IMG/VR virus record: IMGVR_UViG_3300037137_000881
Span: 1-20,556 of that record
Origin: a virus
Reading direction: 5' to 3' (one strand)
Length of the DNA: 20,556 bases
Below the pieces are notes generated by a model, which saw only the letters and a list, made by a program, of their open reading frames with translations, did not search any database and was not told the DNA's origin. How positions within the stretch are numbered: position 1 is the first letter of the stretch; every line of letters begins with the position of its first letter. The translations under genes were made by a program, and so were the position numbers. Shown piece after piece: positions 4,931-11,208 of the stretch.

Positions 4931-5536
4931 ATGAACGAATTAAGTATTGAAAAGACTATGACTGTAAAAGAAGTTGCTATGGTTTTAAACTGTACAGAGC
5001 AAACTATCAGGAATTATTGCAATAGATTATTTCCAGATAAAATTAAAAACGGTCTTACAACATATTTAACTGAAATTGAAGTGACAAAAATAAAGTTAGA
5101 AATGAATGAAAACTATAGCCTCAAAACCGATTTTGAGGTTAGGACTAAACTTGAAAAGAATCTTATAGTCAGGCAGGCTATACAGTTTCTTGAAGAAGAT
5201 AAACTTGAACTCATTGAGCGAAATAAAGTTCTTACCAAAGAAAATCAGGAATTAAAGCCTAAAGCACTTGAACATGATTTATTCATGGACAATAAAAACG
5301 CTCAAAAAATAGGGGGAGTTGCTAAATCTTTTGGAATCCCCGTTCAAACGTTTCATCAAATGCTCAGAGATGCTAAAATAATGATGCCTGATTATCAACC
5401 ATACTCACCATACGAAAAGTATTTTAAAACAGTAATAACCCCTACTAAAGCCGGGAATGTTTTTACGAGTTATATTTATCCCTCAGGTATATCTTATATT
5501 GCTAAACGGTTTAAATTAACGGAGGTTAAAGGATGA
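4931..5536 (+). CDS. KilAC-domain phage regulator, antirepressor-like (201 aa)
   Basis: Residues 9-35 (TMTVKEVAMVLNCTEQTIRN...) form a MerR/HTH_17-like helix-turn-helix; the following LTTYLTEIEVTKIK resembles the strand-helix seen in this group. Residues 72-108 are a charged coiled coil. Residues 109-195 match the phage antirepressor KilAC domain: a KPKALEHDLF entry, SFGIPVQTFHQMLRDAKIM, YEKYFKTVITPTKAG, and SGISYIAKRF. Such proteins relieve repression or control the lytic switch. It is the first gene of the only rightward operon and diverges from the early genes, which suits a regulatory role. The AAAGGA binding site can be masked by the leader. No CI-type repressor is visible nearby, so its target is unknown. 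Confidence 0.82.
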   Translation: MNELSIEKTMTVKEVAMVLNCTEQTIRNYCNRLFPDKIKNGLTTYLTEIEVTKIKLEMNENYSLKTDFEVRTKLEKNLIVRQAIQFLEEDKLELIERNKVLTKENQELKPKALEHDLFMDNKNAQKIGGVAKSFGIPVQTFHQMLRDAKIMMPDYQPYSPYEKYFKTVITPTKAGNVFTSYIYPSGISYIAKRFKLTEVKG

Positions 5537-5739
5537 AAACAACGAAATTCAACTATGAAATAGGATTATTTATATATTTTTTATTCTGTGAATCAATAGG
5601 AATATCCTGTATATTATTTGCTAATTATTTGCATCATGGGTTTTTCGCATCTTTGATTGGTATATTGGGAGTATCTGCTTTATTTTGGGGATTTATAGGA
5701 TTAATAATGATGTTATTATCATTATTAGATATTATCTAA
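5533..5739 (+). CDS. Small two-helix membrane protein (68 aa)
   Basis: The ATG overlaps the TGA of the KilAC regulator (ATGA), and GGAGG lies 8 bases upstream, inside the regulator gene. The protein starts MKTTKFNYEIGLFIYFLFCE. Two hydrophobic stretches, at about 10-30 and 37-66, make it an integral membrane protein with a short His-containing loop (NYLHHGF). Coupling to the regulator suggests a shared programme, for example superinfection exclusion or a holin-like role. No family signature is recognised. The operon has no U-tract terminator in its own direction. Confidence 0.75.
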   Translation: MKTTKFNYEIGLFIYFLFCESIGISCILFANYLHHGFFASLIGILGVSALFWGFIGLIMMLLSLLDII

Positions 5740-5772
5740 AAAACCGCCGGATACCTTAAAACTATCCGGCGG
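5738..5772 (-). terminator. Strong leftward intrinsic terminator
   Basis: A perfect 10-bp GC-rich stem, CCGCCGGATA at 5744-5753 with TATCCGGCGG at 5763-5772, has a 9-base loop. On the minus strand six T follow (5743..5738). It would end the late leftward transcript and any RNA begun at 5813-5840. On the plus strand the hairpin is followed by AAAAGG, so it should not stop the rightward operon. Confidence 0.88.
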
Positions 5773-5806
5773 AAAAGGAGGAGTTTATGAAAGTGTTATG
5801 GAGGAT
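5738..5806 (-). ncRNA. Putative ~69-nt small RNA with two anti-Shine-Dalgarno motifs
   Basis: A consensus promoter and a strong terminator on the minus strand frame about 69 nt with no leftward reading frame of note. The predicted RNA starts near 5806. Its single-stranded 5' half carries UCCUCC twice (in AUCCUCC and ACUCCUCC), and the terminator hairpin forms the 3' half. UCCUCC is complementary to the GGAGGA ribosome binding sites used by several early genes here (before 4663, 4335, 2724 and 603). The expected role is a trans-acting translation repressor, or an antisense to the opposite strand. Start and end are inferred from promoter and terminator positions. Confidence 0.5.
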
Positions 5807-5828
5807 AAAACTATTATATATTGTATAA
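5787..5828 (+). CDS. Possible 13-codon peptide opposite the small RNA
   Basis: AAGGAGG at 5775-5781 lies 5 bases before an ATG that opens MKVLWRIKLLYIV and then TAA. The peptide is short, basic and hydrophobic, as in some type I toxins. The predicted small RNA is exactly antisense to its ribosome binding site and first codons. The binding site could instead be only the mirror image of the RNA's anti-SD motif. Evidence is limited to the site, the frame and the antisense arrangement. Confidence 0.22.
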   Translation: MKVLWRIKLLYIV

Positions 5829-5840
5829 CTTATATGTCAA
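5813..5840 (-). promoter_or_regulatory. Consensus leftward promoter in the convergent gap
   Basis: Minus-strand TTGACA (5840..5835), a 16-base spacer, and TATAAT (5818..5813) match both consensus boxes perfectly. The -35 starts two bases after the stop of the lipoprotein gene. The only thing downstream before the terminator is about 69 nt of non-coding sequence. Confidence 0.82.
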
Positions 5841-5841
5841 G

Positions 5842-6126
5842 TCATTTCCGCATAAGCAATAAACAGTCTTTAAATTCCATTTTATTGTCTTTTAGCACCG
5901 GATTAAGACAAGCCTGAAAATCGTTTGCTGATTTACACCCATCGGCAAGCGAAAGACAAACGCTCTTGTCGGGGTTCTTTTGATTATAGTACATACAGGT
6001 CAAGAATACTTTACAAGATGGTTCATATCCTTCGACTGATTGTTCATTTAGATCGCACCCGCATAATAAAACCATAAAAGCCAGAACACATAATACTATG
6101 ATTAGTTTAAATTCGTTGTTTGACAT
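5842..6126 (-). CDS. Small Cys-rich lipoprotein (94 aa)
   Basis: The protein starts MSNNEFKLIIVLCVLAFMVL, a short charged N-region and a hydrophobic core, then the lipobox LCGC with the modified cysteine at residue 24. The mature part has six more cysteines (about 38, 44, 57, 64, 73, 88), enough for three disulfides. It should be an envelope lipoprotein facing outside or the periplasm. It is the last gene of the late operon, where phages often carry lysis helpers, exclusion factors or lysogenic-conversion genes. A GGGGGAA site precedes the start, which lies inside the end of the NrdD-like gene (20-base overlap). An Rz1-type spanin is less likely, since it is not proline-rich and no partner is seen. 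Confidence 0.75.
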   Translation of the reverse strand: MSNNEFKLIIVLCVLAFMVLLCGCDLNEQSVEGYEPSCKVFLTCMYYNQKNPDKSVCLSLADGCKSANDFQACLNPVLKDNKMEFKDCLLLMRK

Positions 6127-6286
6127 TTAATTCCCCCGGTATTTTTAAATTTAATCTTTCTTTGAACTCTTGCCGTTTCGCATTATTCCATTGAAAAACT
6201 GGACGATAATATCCCGAAATTCTACTATAGATTTCTGCGGGAATAACAAGGGATTTATTTTGAGCTTCTGGATTAACATAATTCAT
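6107..6286 (-). CDS. Stand-alone NrdD-like glycyl-radical domain (59 aa)
   Basis: Class III (anaerobic) ribonucleotide reductase carries its radical on a glycine in a C-terminal RxxGY loop. This small protein keeps only that end: EIYSRISGYYRPV at about 18-30 with Gly25 in the radical position, then QWNNAKRQEFKERL, which matches the WN-G-K-EF-R tail of the NrdD C-terminus. It lacks the ten-stranded barrel, the catalytic cysteines and the CxxC zinc site. The parallel is GrcA/YfiD, a spare glycyl-radical domain that repairs pyruvate formate-lyase. By analogy it could restore an oxygen-damaged host or phage NrdD; blocking it is also possible. Start ATG 6286..6284 has a GGGGGAG site only 2 bases away, unusually close. 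It lies between membrane-protein and lipoprotein genes of the late operon. Confidence 0.72.
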   Translation of the reverse strand: MNYVNPEAQNKSLVIPAEIYSRISGYYRPVFQWNNAKRQEFKERLNLKIPGELNVKQRI

Positions 6287-6294
6287 AACTCCCC

Positions 6295-6480
6295 CTATTT
6301 TTTTAGTTCAACACTTATATCAAAAGGCTTCCAGTATATCCCACCTTTACTTTTGTCGTAGCCTACATTGATAATTAACATTGATATAATTCCCACAGTT
6401 ACAACCAGCAACAAGAATCTAAAGAATCGCTGTGACTTGTTCGCTCCTAATGCTAGGTACATTTTCGCCAGTAATTTCAT
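6295..6480 (-). CDS. Small single-pass membrane protein (61 aa)
   Basis: The protein starts MKLLAKMYLALGANKSQRF. A basic amphipathic N-terminal stretch is followed by one membrane helix at about residues 19-40 (FFRFLLLVVTVGIISMLIINV), then a 20-residue polar tail (YDKSKGGIYWKPFDISVELKK). An AAGGAG site precedes the ATG. It comes directly after the cysteine-peptidase-like gene, so a holin or pinholin-like role in a lysis cassette is possible. Its single helix and short tail do not prove it. No family is recognised. Confidence 0.65.
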   Translation of the reverse strand: MKLLAKMYLALGANKSQRFFRFLLLVVTVGIISMLIINVGYDKSKGGIYWKPFDISVELKK

Positions 6481-6490
6481 ACTTGTCTCC

Positions 6491-7021
6491 TTATTTTTTA
6501 GGTTTTATCTCTAATAACCATTTAAAATGATTTTCGTCAACTCTTTTTGCACCTATCGCTGGAACACCCACACCCCTTGACCCACTATCATATATCAGCA
6601 TTATGTTATGGTCGTCAACTCCACAGATCATAAAATGCATAGAATTTTCAAGTTTCATTTGATATAGAGATTCTTTATCTAGCCTGAACGGATTTATAAC
6701 GTCTTCAAAGTCTTTGACGTATTCAATGTCAAAGTCAACCCCGAAAAGATCTCCCATTATTGCATCTTTGGATATATTTATAAATCCGTCGTCACGGCAA
6801 AAATCATGATCTAGCATAAGTTTGAAAAAGTCTGCATATTCTATGTCTGTGTATCCTTGAACTTTTATACCGGCCCAAAATGATACTAAATTACAGTGGC
6901 TCATAGCGTACTTCATGGCGGTTTTATCATCACAATTTAACACGGCTTTAATGTCATCGAATAACTGTGATTTTTCGTTTTGGTTGTATCTTTTGATTAT
7001 TTGCTTTAATTTATCGTTCAC
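6491..7021 (-). CDS. Putative cysteine-peptidase-like protein (176 aa)
   Basis: The start is a GTG at 7021..7019 after a G-rich site. The protein starts MNDKLKQIIKRYNQNEKS. The C-terminal part, SMHFMICGVDDHNIMLIYDSGSRG (about 127-150), resembles the His-Asp half of papain-like/C39-type folds, and Cys43 in SHCNLVSFWAGI, at the start of a helix, could be the nucleophile. Candidate residues are Cys43, His129 and Asp145. DUF261-like proteins of spirochaetes have a similar look, which is only a resemblance. Its place after the tail tip genes, where endolysins usually sit, suggests a peptidoglycan or peptide hydrolase. It could also be an inactive fold. Confidence 0.55.
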   Translation of the reverse strand: MNDKLKQIIKRYNQNEKSQLFDDIKAVLNCDDKTAMKYAMSHCNLVSFWAGIKVQGYTDIEYADFFKLMLDHDFCRDDGFINISKDAIMGDLFGVDFDIEYVKDFEDVINPFRLDKESLYQMKLENSMHFMICGVDDHNIMLIYDSGSRGVGVPAIGAKRVDENHFKWLLEIKPKK

Positions 7022-7067
7022 AAACCCCCCAATTATTTAGCGTTTTTCTTTCAAATTCGTTACTCAT
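7011..7067 (-). CDS. Possible 18-residue leader peptide
   Basis: AAGGAG lies 6 bases before an ATG (7067..7065) that opens MSNEFERKTLNNWGVCER and ends at TAA 7013..7011. Its end overlaps the GTG start of the next gene, so it may feed ribosomes to that weak start by coupling. Alternatively the site is a remnant. Only the good binding site and overlap support it. Confidence 0.35.
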   Translation of the reverse strand: MSNEFERKTLNNWGVCER

Positions 7068-7077
7068 ATTTTCTCCT

Positions 7078-7989
7078 TTAGTTTCCGAGGTAAGAGGCTG
7101 AAAAAAATACTCTTGCTGCTATCGTTGGAGTTGTTCCTGTTGTATGAGGTCGAATAACGTCACCTTTTTTAAAATACATTGTTACGGTAGTTGTCGCCGG
7201 CAATATTATGCCTGCTTGCGCTGATGTATAATGAGCTGATAATATTGTTGATTGAGTTACCGTTGATATTGATGTTGTCAATTGAGAACTGTTTAATGTT
7301 AATCCACTGTCTATAATGGCAGACGCTTGGCAGCAGTCATCAAAAGTAATTGAATATAATCCACTTCGATTTATAGTAATTTCTAAACCTTTAGCATTAC
7401 CGGAATACCCACTGACATGATTTTCTGAAAACATATTCCCGAAATTTTCAACGACATTTGTAAAACGCATAATTTTATTATCTGTAGAACCGTATCCGGC
7501 ATAAGTATTTAATCGTAATTGACTTGTGATTGATTCATCTGTAATTTCCCAGAATCCCGAATTTGAAGATTGAACTAATGAAACATAATTCCCAACTTTA
7601 GGCAGAATTATTGACGCTAATCCATCGTTAGAAAGTTTATTTGCGTCTGTAGCGTGTGGAGATATCGTTACAACATCGGCGGAAGCGTCATTTTTGACAA
7701 ATGCAATTGTTATTTTACGTCCGATATTATTAGCCATCAGTGGAAGCGTAATTGTCGCTGCCCCGGCGGTCGTATTAACTTCTATCCGGCCATAGCCGTC
7801 TCCGTCAAGAATTGCATATGACGCTTCTTTATATACCGTAGAACCTGCTCCGATGAATGACGCTATGGTGTCACGGATAGTTGACCACATAGTTTTTTTG
7901 CTTGTCCCGGCATTTTCCTGAAGTTCAAAATAGTCATCGGCATTTAATACGGTTTGTGTCGTTGTAATATCTTTAATCGTTACGCTCAT
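7078..7989 (-). CDS. Tail tip / receptor-binding protein with C1q-like end (303 aa)
   Basis: The protein starts MSVTIKDITTTQTVLNADDY, a short linker that probably docks to the tail hub. Residues about 53-150 (YKEASYAILDGDGYGRIEV... then ITLPLMANNIGRKITI) form a beta domain often found in phage fibres, where alternating strands stabilise a trimer. The last 110 residues, with GLYSITFDDCCQAS and the final KKGDVIRPH... VFFSASYL, look like a C1q/TNF jelly-roll head, a common phage receptor-binding fold. The ATG overlaps the end of the hub gene by 4 bases. I infer host-surface recognition. The ligand cannot be told from sequence. Confidence 0.7.
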   Translation of the reverse strand: MSVTIKDITTTQTVLNADDYFELQENAGTSKKTMWSTIRDTIASFIGAGSTVYKEASYAILDGDGYGRIEVNTTAGAATITLPLMANNIGRKITIAFVKNDASADVVTISPHATDANKLSNDGLASIILPKVGNYVSLVQSSNSGFWEITDESITSQLRLNTYAGYGSTDNKIMRFTNVVENFGNMFSENHVSGYSGNAKGLEITINRSGLYSITFDDCCQASAIIDSGLTLNSSQLTTSISTVTQSTILSAHYTSAQAGIILPATTTVTMYFKKGDVIRPHTTGTTPTIAARVFFSASYLGN

Positions 7990-9794
7990 TGTTGCGCCAT
8001 CCTTGTTCTTCCGTCTGATAGTATTCTAAATTCTCCCGTGCTTGTAACTCTGACATCGTACTGAGTCACTACCGGTACATAAGTCTTAATATATTTTAAG
8101 GTTAATTGTATCCTGAAATTGTTAAAATCTTTGTTAATGTCTATAATCTCATAAACACCCTTTATTTCAGTTCCAGATCTTCTACGGATAGGATCGCAGA
8201 TAACAAAGTCCATAATTTCTAAATCGTAAAACTCAAATCCAACTTTAATCTTTACAATGTCTTGAATATACTTTGAAAATGCCATAATTGATTCTGATTT
8301 CGCCTGTGCTGATGCAAGGTCTGAAAGTCCAGTTTCTAATGTCTTAGTCTGGAGCGCCTTGTAATATGCAAATACTTCCGCTTCATAAAGTGTATTCTCA
8401 TAAGTTGAATATGATCCCGTTGATTGATTCTTATTGTACTTGATAATAACAGATGACAAGAATTGATCTTCATTCCCGTCTATCGCTGGTGATCCTTCGA
8501 GTATTTCATCAAATTCAATAGTCTGCGCCGGTGTTCTGTCGCTGTCGTAAATCCTTACAGTCCATAGGCCATCATCATGCTGAAAGAAAAGGCCGTCAAT
8601 GTCAATACATACTTTTTCAAGTGCTTTTTTTACATCGGTTTCTTCTTTGATGTATAAGGCAACATTGCGCCCGGAGCAGTCTGTCACGGCTTGCGCGGTT
8701 TCTACAAGGTCGTAATATTCATCGATGTAATCGGTATCTGCGTATCGCTTAAGAATATCTTTAATTATATCCACTCCGTTGTCAATTGCGTTTGCTGTAA
8801 AGCTCGCAGTTACTGATGATTTGTCACTCCCGGCAATAGCTGAAGTTAATACAAAAGTACCGGCAGCAAGATTTGAACTATAAACAGATACTGCCACATT
8901 ATTAACCTTAACCGTGCCAAGTGCTGAAACTGCATTGTATTCAGTATCACATAAAAGAAAGGTATAGTAAGATGAACTTTGCTCTTCGTTTAGGCATATA
9001 CACGGGGCATTATTTATCTCACCGTATGCAATAGGTTTTGGAGCGTCAACGTTTGAATCTGAAAGATTAGGCCAGTCTGCTTTTTTAAGTTTATTCTTAG
9101 GCATCTTATTTGATAGCACGTTACGCGGATCTTCAAATTTAATCGAAAAGTTATCCCATGACCGTGTATGCTCACCAATTACACCAGCACCCACCGGAAC
9201 AAAATCGGCATATTCGTCACCTACTTCGCCGAATAAAAGTCTTGTCGGCTGTCTATATGACTTTTGATCTCGCCATGAATCAAACTCGCCATCGGTGTTA
9301 ATCAGCTTTACTGTGCCGGTATTGTATTTAAGCAAACCATAAAATAGAGGGTCTTTTGATTTCTTTATGCCTGATATAGATTGTACTATGGGCTTGTAAT
9401 AATTACCTGAAAATACATTTCCGTTGTTGTCGTCTTTGTTCGCGTAGCCAACAGCAATACCGATTGTTATAAATTGATTTAACCACGGTTCATAATTTGT
9501 AAAAGTGATATATATAGTTTTTAGATCAACATCATAATAGTACGATTCATCTTGTGTAATCAGGTCATTTAAACTTGATACGGATAAATATATAACTCCG
9601 TCAATGACTAATGATTTAACATTATAACTGACTGAATTTGTATAACTATAATACCCGGTGTTTCCGTTGTCATCTGTTACGGTTATATCTCCGGGAGTAA
9701 TGCACCATTGCCATATCCCGGCGGAATAATTAAGCATTGTTAAGTTTATTAACGGAGCGTCATATTCCCATAGTATAATATTATCTGTAGACAT
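7986..9794 (-). CDS. Baseplate hub / tail-associated protein (602 aa)
   Basis: Downstream of the tape measure and distal-tail-like genes, this long protein fits the hub that closes the tail tube. It starts MSTDNIILWEYDAPLINLTM. The N-terminal half contains a GLLKYNTGTVKLINTDGEFD segment and a long beta-rich stretch. Its middle has a helix pattern (VDIIKDILKRYADTDY, VKKALEKVCIDIDGLFF) typical of hub proteins that fold like phage T4 gp27 or lambda gpJ parts. The end (VKIKVGFEFYDLEIMDFVICD, then YEIIDINKDFNNFRIQLTL) resembles the last beta domain of such hubs. No lysozyme or peptidase domain is seen. Its start overlaps the stop of the previous gene (TAATG). Confidence 0.68.
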   Translation of the reverse strand: MSTDNIILWEYDAPLINLTMLNYSAGIWQWCITPGDITVTDDNGNTGYYSYTNSVSYNVKSLVIDGVIYLSVSSLNDLITQDESYYYDVDLKTIYITFTNYEPWLNQFITIGIAVGYANKDDNNGNVFSGNYYKPIVQSISGIKKSKDPLFYGLLKYNTGTVKLINTDGEFDSWRDQKSYRQPTRLLFGEVGDEYADFVPVGAGVIGEHTRSWDNFSIKFEDPRNVLSNKMPKNKLKKADWPNLSDSNVDAPKPIAYGEINNAPCICLNEEQSSSYYTFLLCDTEYNAVSALGTVKVNNVAVSVYSSNLAAGTFVLTSAIAGSDKSSVTASFTANAIDNGVDIIKDILKRYADTDYIDEYYDLVETAQAVTDCSGRNVALYIKEETDVKKALEKVCIDIDGLFFQHDDGLWTVRIYDSDRTPAQTIEFDEILEGSPAIDGNEDQFLSSVIIKYNKNQSTGSYSTYENTLYEAEVFAYYKALQTKTLETGLSDLASAQAKSESIMAFSKYIQDIVKIKVGFEFYDLEIMDFVICDPIRRRSGTEIKGVYEIIDINKDFNNFRIQLTLKYIKTYVPVVTQYDVRVTSTGEFRILSDGRTRMAQQ

Positions 9795-10462
9795 TACATA
9801 TATTCCACTGTTATATAAAAATCTATTGCAGTTCCAGTTGTTGATCTATCTATATATATTGTTGTATCATTAAAATATATATTGTTTATATTATATACCG
9901 ATGAAACATTGCTTATTGATGGAGACAATACACCGCTTTTGTATGCGATATAATTTATTGACAATATTCTTTTATTTGTGTTAGCATTTGAAATATCGTG
10001 ATTTATAGTTTTATTGGCATCCCCAGACCCGAATGATGCGATAAATTCTCTTTTAATTATTCTGGAGTTTATTACATTTTTTCCGGTATATACTGCGGAC
10101 GCTTTATTAAGTATATAAATATATCTACAATTAACTGTTCCAGATGTCCCATACCATCCTTGTTTACTATCCGACCATGTGGGGGAGATGTTTGTGAATA
10201 CTGCCGTTATTGTTGCCGGGTCAATGTAAATGTAAACAGTCCCATCTGACGGGCTTCCTGTTATGGCTTCTTCTGAAGTAAATTTATATAGTGCCCCGTT
10301 GACTTCGATTACAGAACCGGCGGCAACTGCGGGCAGAGATGTATTGTCGTAATTGGTAAGTGAAACTTGATGCTTGCCTTTAAAACTTTGGTCTGATGTT
10401 AATTGCAATTCTAAAATATTTGAATCCGATTGATTATAATTATTTATTTTTACTCCGGCCAT
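9794..10462 (-). CDS. Minor tail protein of unknown fold (222 aa)
   Basis: The protein starts MAGVKINNYNQSDSNILELQ. It is beta-rich with many Ser, Thr, Asn and Tyr residues. A segment SDGTVYIYIDPATITAVFT at about 71-90 is typical of phage fibre and baseplate modules that display short beta domains. It lies between the distal-tail-like gene and the hub and is joined by TAATG overlaps on both sides, so it is made with them. Likely a tip accessory or adsorption protein. No exact family can be given. Confidence 0.6.
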   Translation of the reverse strand: MAGVKINNYNQSDSNILELQLTSDQSFKGKHQVSLTNYDNTSLPAVAAGSVIEVNGALYKFTSEEAITGSPSDGTVYIYIDPATITAVFTNISPTWSDSKQGWYGTSGTVNCRYIYILNKASAVYTGKNVINSRIIKREFIASFGSGDANKTINHDISNANTNKRILSINYIAYKSGVLSPSISNVSSVYNINNIYFNDTTIYIDRSTTGTAIDFYITVEYM

Positions 10463-11208
10463 TAAAATGTCTCCTTAATTGTCATTGATAAATTCCATAA
10501 TGCTCCGATGTGATCTGCTCTTTGCCAGTCCGGATCGTTTGTTATTAAACAGTAAATCGGGTCTTCAAGAGTCAAGTCAGCTTCCCATATAATAGCTATT
10601 ATCGGAGTGTATTTGTCAATTAGTTTAAATGCTGTATTAAATATTAAACGGTTTGCATTTGTTATATTTTTAAAGTTGAATGTTCCGGCTTTATAGAAAT
10701 ATCCCGGATCGCCGTAACTTTGTCCGCTGTTTGAATCGTCTACGGTTGAAGTTGAATACATCGGGAGCTTTTGATCCTTGCCCATATATCCAATAGACAA
10801 ATAAGCGCCTAAATATATCTTGCTGAACTGGATATAATCATTTGTATTATTAGTATCGTGAATAGTAACTCGCCAGTATCTATATGATGTTGTCGACGTA
10901 AATTCATGCAATAAATATGTGCCATATGTAACCGTAATGTCTACCGTTGGAGCTGTCCAAACGTCTGTGGCATTAGCCTGAAGGTGTACAACCGCCGTTG
11001 CTGTGAGGTTATGGTCAATCAGCACAAAATAAGATATTGCCTTTGCAGTGCCTAAATCGAATAAAAATGTCTGGTTGCTTTTTGATAAAGTCCTTCCTCT
11101 GCGGCTTCTCCGAGTATCTTTTAGAGCCGTATCGAATGAATAACCCGGCGTTTCTGTTAATGCTGTTATCGTTGCTGTTTTTACTTCATTTGTGGTCAAT
11201 ATTCTCAT
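10462..11208 (-). CDS. Distal-tail-like protein with discoidin-type domain (248 aa)
   Basis: The protein starts MRILTTNEVKTATITALTET. Residues about 35-135 look like an F5/8 type C (discoidin, galactose-binding) beta-sandwich: FLFDLGTAKAISYFVLIDHN, then VVHLQANATDVW, then SYRYWRVTIHDTNN and YIQFSKIYLGAYL. The closing YWRVTI-to-FSKIYLG pattern is the usual end of this fold. The C-terminal part (NFKNITNANRLIFNTAFKLI) is alpha/beta. It directly follows the tape measure gene, where the distal tail protein normally sits. The domain may bind cell-wall or surface sugars, or be structural. Confidence 0.7.
   Translation of the reverse strand: MRILTTNEVKTATITALTETPGYSFDTALKDTRRSRRGRTLSKSNQTFLFDLGTAKAISYFVLIDHNLTATAVVHLQANATDVWTAPTVDITVTYGTYLLHEFTSTTSYRYWRVTIHDTNNTNDYIQFSKIYLGAYLSIGYMGKDQKLPMYSTSTVDDSNSGQSYGDPGYFYKAGTFNFKNITNANRLIFNTAFKLIDKYTPIIAIIWEADLTLEDPIYCLITNDPDWQRADHIGALWNLSMTIKETF

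Noticed and set aside
5744-5772. Hairpin as terminator of the rightward operon
   Set aside because: On the plus strand it is followed by AAAAGGAGG, with no U tract.
5799-5915. Plus-strand 38-codon ORF beginning MEDKTIIYCI
   Set aside because: It has no spaced binding site of its own and is mostly antisense to the lipoprotein gene.
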